Source: Saprospiraceae bacterium (GTDB lineage Bacteria; Bacteroidota; Bacteroidia; Chitinophagales; Saprospiraceae). From it: a stretch of DNA of 64,000 nt. A program made the translations under genes and the position numbers. How positions within the stretch are numbered: the stretch's first letter is position 1; each line of letters begins with the position of its first letter. Location: NCBI GenBank assembly GCA_018057925.1, contig JAGPCT010000011.1:1-64000 (forward strand), given 5' to 3'. Below, in pieces: positions 9,625 to 17,505 of this stretch. Under the pieces are notes generated by a model that made no database searches, was not told where the DNA came from, and saw only the letters and a program-made list of their open reading frames with translations.

Positions 9625-9882
9625 ATGGAAAAAGAACAATTGATCGGCAAAATAAATTCTTTTCTCGCAGAAGAATTTGAAGTTGACCCAAACATCATAA
9701 CGCCCAATGCGATTATAAAAGACACCTTAGGGCTTGATAGCCTTGATTTTGTGGACTTAGTAGTCTTGATAGAGCGAAATTTCGGATTTAAGATGGCTGG
9801 TGAAGATTTCATCAACTTAAAATCATTTGAAGATTTCTATCAATACGTATTTGAAAGGCTTCAACAAAGCGTCGATATTTGA
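9625..9882 (+). CDS. Acyl carrier protein
   Basis: An 85-residue acidic protein with the 4'-phosphopantetheine attachment serine S39 in LGLDSLDFVDLV. I place the start at ATG 9625 (MEKEQLIGK), because the promoter lies immediately before it and the longer in-frame start at 9484 would translate the repeat and promoter. It carries acyl chains as thioesters. It is not next to fabF or other fatty-acid synthesis genes but 11 bp before an LpxL-type acyltransferase gene, so it is probably a dedicated ACP feeding that enzyme and not the housekeeping AcpP. The family assignment is firm; the dedicated role is inferred. Confidence 0.9.
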   Translation: MEKEQLIGKINSFLAEEFEVDPNIITPNAIIKDTLGLDSLDFVDLVVLIERNFGFKMAGEDFINLKSFEDFYQYVFERLQQSVDI

Positions 9883-9893
9883 TTTAAAATATC

Positions 9894-10757
9894 ATGACAG
9901 AAAGGTGGAGTGGGCAATCACAAGCCGGAAAGGCAGGTTTTTCTATTTTTCTATGGTGGATTCAACATCTTCCCCTTATTTTTTCCTATCTTCTGCTTTA
10001 TCCGGTAGCTGCATTCTATCTGTTTTTTTCAAAAAAAGCGAATCTTTCCCTGATTGAATATTTTCAACAACTGCAAGTCGCCAATCCCGACTCTATCCAT
10101 CATCGATATAAGTCATTTCTCAATTTTGGACAATCTCTTGTTGATAAGTTGGCTGTATATGCAGGTAAAGGAAATCGGATTACATTTGACTTTGAAAACG
10201 AACAAGAATTACACCGCTTAGCTTCTACGGGTAAAGGTGCCCTCTTGCTCGGAGCCCATTTGGGCAACTGGGAGATAGCAGGCCAACTGCTTTACCGTAT
10301 CGATGCACCGATTTATATAGTTATGAGAGACAACGAAGAAGAGAAGATTAAACAACTTCTTGAACAACATTCAAAAGGCAAATCCTTTTCTATCATCCCC
10401 ATTTCCGATGATGCCTCATTTATCATTACCATTAAAAATGCATTGGCGGCAGGAGGCTTGGTATGTATGCATGCTGATCGATATATGTCCGGAATGAGGA
10501 CACTGAAAAGTACATTTTTAGGAAGAGTAGCCCATTTCCCTTTTGGCCCGTTTTTTATGGGAAGTAAGCTGAAAGTGCCTATAGTATTTGTGTATGCAAT
10601 GAAAGATTCACTATATCACTATCAATTCAGCTGTAGCCAAGCTTATACCGATATGTCACCTGAAGATTTATTCCAACGATATCTGAATCTACTGGAAGAA
10701 AAAGCCAAACTTTATCCTTATCAATGGTATAATTTTTATCCATTTTGGGAAGATTGA
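9894..10757 (+). CDS. LpxL/HtrB-type lysophospholipid acyltransferase
   Basis: A 287-residue inner-membrane protein with an N-terminal hydrophobic helix (about residues 15-46) and the catalytic H-x4-E motif H122-LGNW-E127 of the lipid A lauroyl/myristoyl acyltransferase family. A later HADRYMSG block and a conserved proline-containing hydrophobic region agree with the family, whose usual length is about 290-310. These enzymes move an acyl chain from ACP to a lipid acceptor. Its coupling with the preceding ACP gene suggests a specialised acyl transfer: a secondary lipid A acylation, an N-acyl amino lipid or a pigment ester. The acceptor cannot be deduced. Confidence 0.85.
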   Translation: MTERWSGQSQAGKAGFSIFLWWIQHLPLIFSYLLLYPVAAFYLFFSKKANLSLIEYFQQLQVANPDSIHHRYKSFLNFGQSLVDKLAVYAGKGNRITFDFENEQELHRLASTGKGALLLGAHLGNWEIAGQLLYRIDAPIYIVMRDNEEEKIKQLLEQHSKGKSFSIIPISDDASFIITIKNALAAGGLVCMHADRYMSGMRTLKSTFLGRVAHFPFGPFFMGSKLKVPIVFVYAMKDSLYHYQFSCSQAYTDMSPEDLFQRYLNLLEEKAKLYPYQWYNFYPFWED

Positions 10758-10788
10758 TATAATCCGCTATTGCCTTAACACCCTATTC

Positions 10789-12483
10789 TCAACCGGCCTT
10801 TTTCGCCAATTTACTATGCGTAAAACCGTATAAGAAATATACTACCAAGCCAATGACCAACCATATAATAAACCTCATCCAATTGGTATGACTTTCTTGT
10901 GCCATCAAATAAAAACAACTCACCAATCCAAGGATAGGAATCAATGAAAATTTGTTCTTGATCGTATATCCCGCCAGCACTATTGCCACGATCCAGAATA
11001 TAATCATTGGAAAGGTTTCTACTGTCATTATATCCTGAAAATAATACGGGTCATAATACAGTGTTGTAAACAACGCCACTATCAACCCAATGGGATAAAT
11101 CCACTGCCCATTGATATAAGGCACCTTAAATTTACTCTGAGGACGCTCCGGCTGCATTTGTAAAACCAATATCCCACCACACACCAAGACAAATGCAAAA
11201 AGCGTCCCTATACTCGTCAAAGCCAATACTATATCTAAATTGAGAAATAATGCCGGCAAAGCTACTACACAACCCGTTAATATAGTCGAAAATGATGGCG
11301 TTCCATACTTCGGGTGTATCTTTGAAAAAATGCGAGGCAACAAGCCGTCACGACTCATACTCATCCAAATTCTGGGCTGACCCAGCTGGAAAACTAACAA
11401 TACGCCGGCAGTAGCAAAAATGGCACTTCCTGCAACAATTGCAGCAATAAACTTCATGTTGACGGCATCAAATACCATCGCTAATGGGTCGCCTACATTG
11501 AGATGCGTATAGTTTACCATTCCTGTTAATACCAAGGATACTAATACATACAATACCGTGCAGATTATCAAGGCATATATCATGCCTCGTGGTAAGTCTC
11601 GTTGCGGATCCTTACACTCTTCAGCCGTCGTGCTGATGGCATCAAATCCGATATATGCAAAGAAAACCGCTGAAACACCCTTCAATATTCCACTTGCACC
11701 ATTTGGTACAAAGGGAGACCAGTTTTCAGTATTAATAAAGAAAGCTCCCATCAATATTACCAATAGAATAATGGCCAACTTAACAACAACCATGATATTG
11801 CTTGCAGTTCGAGACTCCTTAATACCGGCATAGACAATATAAGTAATCAATACAACAATCAGCATCGCCGGTAGATCAATAATCATACGCAAAGATCCAA
11901 GCATCGGCGCATTGACCCAAGCATAATATTGCGACACTTCCGTGAGATTTAAACCATTGATGTTGGCGCCTGAAGAAAGAGCAGCGTGTATCTTTTCAAA
12001 TCCCGCATGCGCCGTCATATAATCCATCGTCAGCCAATCCGGTATGTGAATACCCGCCTTGTTGACCAAATTAGTAAAGTAATCACTCCAACTAATAGCT
12101 ACGGCAATATTTCCTATAGCGTACTCCATGAGGAGATCCCATCCAATAATCCATGCAAAAATCTCCCCAAATGCAACATAAGAATATGTATATGCACTCC
12201 CTGAAACAGGAACCGTAGAAGCAAACTCAGCATAACATAATGCCGCAAATCCACAAGCTACCGCAGTAAATATATACAAAAACACAACACCCGGTCCACC
12301 ATCGTATGCAGCCTTTCCAATACTCGAAAATATCCCGGCACCTATAACAGCTGCCACTCCTAATGCAGTAAGGTCTCTGACTCCAAGAACTCGCTTTAGA
12401 CTCATACCATGAGAATCCCCCATCCCGGCATTAGCATCATTTAGGATAGATACGATGGATTTCTTTCTAAATATATTGGCCAT
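10789..12483 (-). CDS. APC-family amino acid permease
   Basis: A 564-residue permease with about 12-14 membrane helices. The first helix contains the GVAAVIGAGIFSSIG motif (about 42-56) that binds substrate backbone atoms in APC transporters, and a second conserved stretch is FFAYIGFDAISTTAEECKDP (about 275-294). The architecture and length resemble the cationic amino acid transporter (CAT/YfnA) branch. The substrate is probably a neutral or basic amino acid taken up with protons. It converges on the acyltransferase gene and appears monocistronic. Confidence 0.9.
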   Translation of the reverse strand: MANIFRKKSIVSILNDANAGMGDSHGMSLKRVLGVRDLTALGVAAVIGAGIFSSIGKAAYDGGPGVVFLYIFTAVACGFAALCYAEFASTVPVSGSAYTYSYVAFGEIFAWIIGWDLLMEYAIGNIAVAISWSDYFTNLVNKAGIHIPDWLTMDYMTAHAGFEKIHAALSSGANINGLNLTEVSQYYAWVNAPMLGSLRMIIDLPAMLIVVLITYIVYAGIKESRTASNIMVVVKLAIILLVILMGAFFINTENWSPFVPNGASGILKGVSAVFFAYIGFDAISTTAEECKDPQRDLPRGMIYALIICTVLYVLVSLVLTGMVNYTHLNVGDPLAMVFDAVNMKFIAAIVAGSAIFATAGVLLVFQLGQPRIWMSMSRDGLLPRIFSKIHPKYGTPSFSTILTGCVVALPALFLNLDIVLALTSIGTLFAFVLVCGGILVLQMQPERPQSKFKVPYINGQWIYPIGLIVALFTTLYYDPYYFQDIMTVETFPMIIFWIVAIVLAGYTIKNKFSLIPILGLVSCFYLMAQESHTNWMRFIIWLVIGLVVYFLYGFTHSKLAKKAG

Positions 12484-12712
12484 TCTCTATTTTATTTTTG
12501 TTTTGTTTTGCTTGAGTTGGGTAAAAGTAATAAAAATGTGGAAAAAGGCAAAAATGCTTCTTTTTTATTGCAAATAATCATTTCCCCCTTAGAATAAAAA
12601 ACCTTCAGCCCGTAAACTCTTTCATATATTGAAATTGGGAAAAATACTCCGCTTCGTCTTATGCAGACAAAAAGACCCCTCAAAAAATTTTATAAATTAA
12701 AATAAAAATTGA

Positions 12713-12720
12713 TACCTTCG
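12713..12720 (+). promoter_or_regulatory. Putative -7 promoter element of tRNA-Ser
   Basis: TACCTTCG lies 11 bases before the mature 5' end and fits TAnnTTTG with one difference. A clear -33 TTG is missing at the usual spacing. The 12484-12731 gap otherwise shows no gene. Confidence 0.4.
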
Positions 12721-12731
12721 CCCTCCAATAC

Positions 12732-12819
12732 GGAGAGTTGGCCGAGTGGTCGAAGGCGCACGCCTGGAAAGTGTGTAAGCTCCAAAAGGGCTTCTAGGGT
12801 TCGAATCCCTAACTCTCCG
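12732..12819 (+). tRNA. tRNA-Ser (anticodon GGA)
   Basis: An 88-base class II tRNA. The acceptor arms GGAGAGT (12732-12738) and ACTCTCC (12812-12818) pair fully and the discriminator is G. The anticodon stem CACGC/GTGTG closes loop CTGGAAA, with anticodon GGA at 12766-12768 (reads UCC/UCU). A long variable arm precedes the T arm AGGGTTCGAATCCCT. CCA is not encoded. A T-run right after the 3' end (12822-12829) could assist termination. Confidence 0.97.
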
Positions 12820-12931
12820 CTCTTTTTTTTCAATTAGTAAAAACAAATAACCCTATTATTAAAATTCACAACAAAAGACTCGTTTATCTTTTATTAAATA
12901 TCCTTATATTTGCACTATAAAAAAGTGAATT

Positions 12932-13366
12932 ATGTTTTCAAAAGCTTGTGAATATGCCATTAAAGCCACAATTTTTATCGCCGAACAGTCTTTGTTGGAG
13001 CGAAGAGTAAGTCAGAAAGAAGTCGCAGCAGCCATCCAGGGACCGGAAGCATTTACAGCCAAAACGCTTCAAAAATTAGCTAAGTCAAATGTTGTTAGCT
13101 CCATGAAAGGGCCCGGAGGAGGCTTTTTTCTTACCACAAAACAATTACAAAACATCTTCCTGATACATATAGTAGAATCCATTGATGGTCTGGATCAAAT
13201 AAAAGCATGTGGACTTGGCCTTTCTTCGTGTAACAATGATAAGCCTTGCCCCGTTCATTTTCAATATAAAGTGATTAAAGATGGGTTACTGCACATGCTT
13301 TCGACGACCAACATCAAAGATCTCGCTTTAGACATTAAAAGGGGCGACACCTACTTGGCTCACTAA
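12932..13366 (+). CDS. Rrf2-family regulator with three-cysteine cluster site
   Basis: A 144-residue winged-helix regulator. The N-terminal MFSKACEYAIKATIFIA and the wing MKGPGGGFFL are diagnostic of Rrf2 proteins (IscR, NsrR, RsrR). C93, C100 and C106 (spacing x6, x5) sit where IscR and NsrR bind an Fe-S cluster, so sensing of nitric oxide, oxygen or iron-sulfur status is likely. A TATATTTG -7 element lies at 12905-12912, 20 bases before the ATG. Two membrane proteins and a Crp/Fnr regulator follow, and these probably form its regulon or respond to the same signal. Confidence 0.88.
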   Translation: MFSKACEYAIKATIFIAEQSLLERRVSQKEVAAAIQGPEAFTAKTLQKLAKSNVVSSMKGPGGGFFLTTKQLQNIFLIHIVESIDGLDQIKACGLGLSSCNNDKPCPVHFQYKVIKDGLLHMLSTTNIKDLALDIKRGDTYLAH

Positions 13367-13516
13367 TAATTTTCACCGATTACATAAATTTTGCTCCTAT
13401 AATCGGATTGTTTTATAATGCTGTATATTTCATGAATAAAGCTAATCTTCGATTACTAGTTTTGCTATATTTACAGCTCCCTTCATTCATAAAATACGGG
13501 CTATCATTTTAGAAAA

Positions 13517-13993
13517 ATGTCTAAAGGTCAGATAAATCATACGGTTATTCCTATTACCTGTTCTTTGATATGGATAGGTTTGATATGTGGAATAAGCCTG
13601 TTGGAGACCTGGGTCAAATACAATACGAGTGCATCTCCGGAAATAGTATGGCTTGATTTTGGTAACCAATTATTTGGCTTCTTAAATAAAGTTGAGTGGC
13701 TATTAGCATTGCTCATCATTCTATCTTTAGTCATGTTTAAGGATGTAATCCGAGCACGAAACATCGGGTTCCTTTTAGCAATCCTCATTTTGACGATTCA
13801 AAGCATCTGGTTTTTACCACAACTAAGAGAAAACCTATTGCTCCATATTCACGGCCAAAGTATAAAACAAACTGTAATGTCAAAATATTATCTCTTTTTG
13901 GAAGTGCTAAAAATATTCGTTTTATTTGTATTTGCTATTATGATACTAATGCAAAGAAATAAATGTATATTGCAGGTTAAATCTAATAATTAA
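13517..13993 (+). CDS. Small four-helix membrane protein
   Basis: A 158-residue protein with four hydrophobic segments (about 12-30, 57-75, 82-102, 124-148). The pattern 'ETWVKYNTS...G.LNKVEW' after helix 1 resembles a small family of uncharacterised Bacteroidota membrane proteins; I do not know its function. It sits between the Rrf2 gene (150 bp upstream) and the Crp/Fnr gene (33 bp downstream), which suggests a place in the same stress or respiratory module. Confidence 0.6.
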   Translation: MSKGQINHTVIPITCSLIWIGLICGISLLETWVKYNTSASPEIVWLDFGNQLFGFLNKVEWLLALLIILSLVMFKDVIRARNIGFLLAILILTIQSIWFLPQLRENLLLHIHGQSIKQTVMSKYYLFLEVLKIFVLFVFAIMILMQRNKCILQVKSNN

Positions 13994-14026
13994 AGGCAAG
14001 GAGAAAACCTGAAAAGTTGAAAATTC

Positions 14027-14617
14027 ATGGTAATAGATTACAATATTCTTATTACGTATGGCGGTATAGCAAGAAGGTTTAAAAAAGGCACTACTATCTT
14101 TTTTGAAAACAACATGCCGCATTTTTTTTACCAAATATTAGAAGGAAGCGTTACTGTCGTTTCAACCAATTCAGAGGGTAAAGATTTAATTCAAGGGATT
14201 TATCATAAAGGTCAGAGCTTTGGGGAGCCTCCATTATTGATAGGGCGGCCGTATATAACTTCGGCTGTTACCAGTACAGATAGCGTCATTGTGCGCTTGG
14301 GGAAGGAAAATTTCTTAAACATACTAAATGATTATCCCGAAATAACGCTGAGAATTATGCAGCACCTGGCGGATAAATTATATCAAAAAACCTATACTTC
14401 CCGACTGCTTGTCAGCCACACCCCGGAAGAAAAAATAACCTATTTTCTCAATAATATTAAAGCGACAATCGACAAAAATACAGAAGTAAAAATCCCGTAC
14501 ACAAGGCAACAAATTGCTAATTTTACCGGTCTCAGAGTAGAAACCGTGATCCGTACCTTGCTTAAAATGAAAAATAATGGCAAAGTGAAGATTATTAACC
14601 ACAAACTATTTTACTAA
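14027..14617 (+). CDS. Crp/Fnr-family transcriptional regulator
   Basis: A 196-residue regulator. The N-terminal cyclic-nucleotide-binding-like beta-roll (about residues 10-115) includes GQSFGEPPLL; the C-terminal helix-turn-helix is YTRQQIANFTGLRVETVIRTL (about 161-181). There is no N-terminal cysteine cluster of the FNR type, so it is not an oxygen-sensing 4Fe-4S FNR; a haem or small-molecule ligand is possible, as in DNR/NnrR-type nitrogen-oxide regulators. It ends 4 bp before the next membrane-protein gene, so the two are co-transcribed. Confidence 0.88.
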   Translation: MVIDYNILITYGGIARRFKKGTTIFFENNMPHFFYQILEGSVTVVSTNSEGKDLIQGIYHKGQSFGEPPLLIGRPYITSAVTSTDSVIVRLGKENFLNILNDYPEITLRIMQHLADKLYQKTYTSRLLVSHTPEEKITYFLNNIKATIDKNTEVKIPYTRQQIANFTGLRVETVIRTLLKMKNNGKVKIINHKLFY

Positions 14618-14621
14618 GCCA

Positions 14622-15842
14622 ATGAACACAACGCTGTCGCAAAAATATTATAGATATTCTGTAATTAGCCTCTTGATTGTCGCCATCCTCGGAACATTAA
14701 TGCGATATAAAATAGCTTACAGCCTTCCGATTTTTGAACAGAAAAACTTACTACATGCACATTCACATTTTGCCTTCAGTGGCTGGATAAGTCACGTTCT
14801 TTACTGTGGCATGGCGAGCATCATTCTGAAACACGTGTACTCAAAGCGTTACGATATATTAATCATAGCAAATCTGATATTCTCAGCAGGAATGCTCATC
14901 GCCTTTACGATACAGGGCTATAAGGCTGTATCTATCCTATTCTCCACCGGAACTATCTTTATTTCAATACTATTTGCCATTCAATTTATTATGGATTGGC
15001 GTAAGATATCAGGCTATCATCCATCCAGAAGCTGGTCAATAGCTGCCGTATTATTGAATGTGTTGGCGGCCGGAGGGCCTCTTTTCCTGGCATATATGAT
15101 TATGACCAAGACCACCAATCACAACAATTACCTTGGATCAGTATATTATTACCTCCACTTTGAGTACAATGGTTGGTTTTTCTTTGCCGCTATAGCAATG
15201 ATTGTTCAGAATCTTCAAACCAAGATTAAGCTGCTTGAGAAACACTTTATCTTCCTCGCCATTGCTAGTGTGCCTACGTTTTTTCTATCCATCTTATGGG
15301 CGAATATTCCGACTTGGTTATTTGTAATTACCGTTGCATGTGCTTTTTTACAATTTGGTGTATGGATACACATGTTAAAAACATTTTTTCCTCAGATCAA
15401 AACCTTCTTAACATCTAATTACCCACAATGGGTAGGCTTGCTTTGTTATACAGCAATTTTGGCGATTACCATTAAGTTTTTGCTACAAAGTATTTCCGTC
15501 ATTCCATCACTCAGCCAATTGGTATTTGGTATTAGACCAATTATTATAGCATATTTACATTTAGTTTTATTAGGGGTATATTCCTTATTCCTAATCAGTT
15601 ATTTAGCGATAAAAAATTATGTTACAGTCAATACAATCTTCAAAAATGGCGCAATAATCTTTTTAATCGGTGTATTGCTCAATGAGTTGTTGCTGGGAGT
15701 TCAGGGATTAGCTGCCTTTGCATATATTCCGATTAGCCATATCAATGATATGTTATTTGGCGCAGCAGTTGTCCTTTTTACCGGAGCCAGTATGCTTGTA
15801 GTAAGCCAATTCGTCAAGAAAACAGCTGTTATACCAAATTGA
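14622..15842 (+). CDS. Polytopic membrane protein with conserved histidines, possible haem-binding NnrS/oxidase-subunit-I-like protein
   Basis: A 406-residue protein with about 11-12 membrane helices. The second helix region carries H45-A-H47-S-H49 and H58 (LLHAHSHFAFSGWISHVLY), and a later helix has YYYLHFEYNGWFFFA. Intramembrane histidines next to aromatic and glycine residues recall haem-copper oxidase subunit I-like proteins and NnrS, a haem-containing membrane protein involved in tolerance of nitrogen oxides. I cannot decide between them, and the oxidase copper-site motif is not obvious. Co-transcription with a Crp/Fnr regulator and proximity to an Rrf2 gene favour a role in nitrosative or redox stress. 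Confidence 0.6.
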   Translation: MNTTLSQKYYRYSVISLLIVAILGTLMRYKIAYSLPIFEQKNLLHAHSHFAFSGWISHVLYCGMASIILKHVYSKRYDILIIANLIFSAGMLIAFTIQGYKAVSILFSTGTIFISILFAIQFIMDWRKISGYHPSRSWSIAAVLLNVLAAGGPLFLAYMIMTKTTNHNNYLGSVYYYLHFEYNGWFFFAAIAMIVQNLQTKIKLLEKHFIFLAIASVPTFFLSILWANIPTWLFVITVACAFLQFGVWIHMLKTFFPQIKTFLTSNYPQWVGLLCYTAILAITIKFLLQSISVIPSLSQLVFGIRPIIIAYLHLVLLGVYSLFLISYLAIKNYVTVNTIFKNGAIIFLIGVLLNELLLGVQGLAAFAYIPISHINDMLFGAAVVLFTGASMLVVSQFVKKTAVIPN

Positions 15843-15960
15843 TTTATAAATTAGTCTAACATTTTTCGGGATGATAGTCGTCTAGACAAATGAAATTGGA
15901 AAATTACGAATTACCAATCTGTATAAAGAATTTATTTTAAGGCAACTTAAATTGTAGCTA

Positions 15961-16065
15961 TATACTAATCGGAAAATGATTTGACCATTTAATATCCTTG
16001 TTTACCCCAACACCCCTAAAGTGGACAAGAATAGTAAATGGTCAATTTCAAATCATTTTAGTATA
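15961..16065. repeat. Hairpin repeat element, copy 1
   Basis: The element begins TATACTA and ends TAGTATA (terminal inverted repeats). Inside, AAAATGATTTGACCATTT is inverted as AAATGGTCAATTTCAAATCATTTT, and a further inner stem surrounds the loop TTTACCCCAACACCCC. It shares 99 bp, at roughly 90 per cent identity, with 16728-16826. It is non-coding and lies downstream of the TPR gene. Confidence 0.8.
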
Positions 16066-16111
16066 TATTTCGATATTTATCCAATCCAAAAAGACAAAGG
16101 TTTCGCTTCAT

Positions 16112-16444
16112 TCAAATCATAAGCTCCAGGTTGGTTTTGGCATTTTTTAATTCAGCCAATGCATGTTGATCGTGCATCTTGTTGGCCATAAAGATTCCTT
16201 CATCATAAAAGTTAAGTGCTTCTTCCACCATCCCCTTGCTTTCATACAACTTAGCAAGGTGATAATAAAGACCAACATAAGAAGGATTAGACTTGTAGAG
16301 GGTAAGGTAATAATGCTCTGCTTGATCCAACAAGCCTTGATTTTCATATTCTTTGGCTATCGCAAATAATAAAAAACTATCATTGGGGTCTTCTTCTAAA
16401 AGCTTCATTAAATCAACTAATCTTTGCGTCATCATATCATCCAT
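16112..16444 (-). CDS. Tetratricopeptide repeat protein
   Basis: A 110-residue all-helical protein with about three TPR-like units (DSFLLFAIAKEYENQG, VGLYYHLAKLYESKGMVEEALNFYDEG, and a C-terminal partial unit). The in-frame ATG at 16477 lies inside an intergenic palindrome, so ATG 16444 (MDDMMTQRL), preceded by AGAAG, is the more likely start. TPR proteins mediate protein-protein contacts; no partner is apparent. It is flanked on both sides by repeat elements, with no close neighbour on its strand. Confidence 0.75.
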   Translation of the reverse strand: MDDMMTQRLVDLMKLLEEDPNDSFLLFAIAKEYENQGLLDQAEHYYLTLYKSNPSYVGLYYHLAKLYESKGMVEEALNFYDEGIFMANKMHDQHALAELKNAKTNLELMI

Positions 16445-16458
16445 ATTTACTTCTACAA

Positions 16459-16500
16459 TTAATCCTAAATTCCGCATTTGTTAATGCGGAATCGATTATA
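16459..16500. repeat. Short palindromic form of the dispersed repeat
   Basis: CCTAAATTCCGCATT and AATGCGGAATCGATT form an inverted repeat just upstream of the TPR gene. It reads like the left end of the long copies at 33084 and 45016. A further degenerate stretch related to the opposite end (CGAATTCAGC) occurs near 16662. The 16445-16927 gap holds this palindrome, the hairpin element at 16728 and the palindrome at 16879, and no gene. Confidence 0.65.
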
Positions 16501-16727
16501 CTTCCTCTGTGTCGTTTTTCAAATATTTGCTTTTGCCTGAACATCGTTTCTATCAATAAGTGTTCTTTATTACATAACACCAATTTGAGATGTTCCCTCC
16601 CTTTACTTCGTAAATATACGATTTTCTTTTGATAATATTTTTTCGGAAAATAAGTTCATTTCGAATTCAGCATCTGATGTTTTCTAATACCAAAGATTAT
16701 TGATTATGCGGGAAGGCACAATGTGCA

Positions 16728-16826
16728 AATCGGAAAATGATTTGACCATTTACTATTCTTGTTTACCCCAACACCCCTGAAGGAGACAAGAATAGCAAAT
16801 GGTCAATTTCAAGGCATTCTAGTATA
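16728..16826. repeat. Hairpin repeat element, copy 2
   Basis: This is the second copy of the element at 15961-16065. TGACCATTTACTATTCTTGT is inverted as ACAAGAATAGCAAATGGTCA around a loop containing TACCCCAACACCCC. The inner stem is better paired than in copy 1, with compensating differences between the arms, while the left outer TATACTA end is lost. Confidence 0.8.
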
Positions 16827-16878
16827 CAAATCGTTTCAGCATTTATTTCCTGTGGATTTAGGGTGCACAGCAAATATT

Positions 16879-16923
16879 TTAAACCCAAATTCCGAATTTG
16901 TCTAATGCGGAATTTGGGTTAAA
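16879..16923. repeat. Short palindrome of the dispersed repeat, possible terminator
   Basis: AACCCAAATTCCG and CGGAATTTGGGTT are a perfect 13-base inverted repeat with a short loop. It starts about five bases beyond the stop codon of the minus-strand CHRD lipoprotein gene and could terminate its transcript. Confidence 0.75.
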
Positions 16924-16927
16924 GTTG

Positions 16928-17365
16928 TTAAAAATCTAACTGCCCCCGGATCTCCCCATTTGGGAAATTGTCCGTCTGCAAATTGATGTACAGACCATTT
17001 TGTTCAAGCGTTGTGCTCAATGAGTCCGGCACCGTCCATGTCTCTGTAATACTGCCTGTTGCACTTCCAGAAGATTGAATGTTTTTGACAGCAGGACCAT
17101 TCGTGTTACGAGCACCTTTGTAAAAGCGCATACCATTTAAAGGACTACTTAAACCAGACCAGGTAACTGTATAACTCAACACCTTAGTTGACTTGCTGTA
17201 TTTAGCCGTAATGCTACCTGTAGCAGTAGAATTGTTGGACGGTACAACTTGTGTCCCTTTCATCGGTAAATTGGTTGCTTCTAAAACTTCCTCCGCATCA
17301 GGCGTACAGGATACTATACCTAAAGCGATAAGAATAAGAAATAGATAAACTTTGTTTTTAAGCAT
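16928..17365 (-). CDS. CHRD-domain lipoprotein
   Basis: A 145-residue protein with a lipoprotein signal peptide (lipobox ending GIVSC, acylated Cys20). The mature part is one CHRD domain: GTQVVP near the start, TWSGLSSP, the GP/MRFYKG region and the terminal NGLYINLQTDNFPNGEIRGQL, the hallmark of this chordin-derived family. Bacterial CHRD proteins are exported; their biochemical role is unknown. It is likely anchored in the periplasmic or outer membrane. It appears monocistronic, 140 bp from PBP1C. Confidence 0.88.
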   Translation of the reverse strand: MLKNKVYLFLILIALGIVSCTPDAEEVLEATNLPMKGTQVVPSNNSTATGSITAKYSKSTKVLSYTVTWSGLSSPLNGMRFYKGARNTNGPAVKNIQSSGSATGSITETWTVPDSLSTTLEQNGLYINLQTDNFPNGEIRGQLDF

Positions 17366-17505
17366 AAATTTTAATTTTCAATAAATAACGTAAACTAAAA
17401 AAAGGATGTTGGTCTAACACATAGGCGATTTGTTATTTATAACGATGATTTTTTTACTTTTAATACACAAAGATAATAATATTATAAATATTTTTAATGT
17501 GTAAT

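Noticed and set aside
12492-12683. Possible 63-residue minus-strand gene upstream of the APC permease
   Set aside because: The composition is that of non-coding AT-rich sequence, with no family resemblance, ribosome site or conserved features.
16445-16477. Longer start for the TPR protein
   Set aside because: The upstream ATG belongs to the palindromic repeat; the shorter start has a purine-rich site and full TPR similarity.
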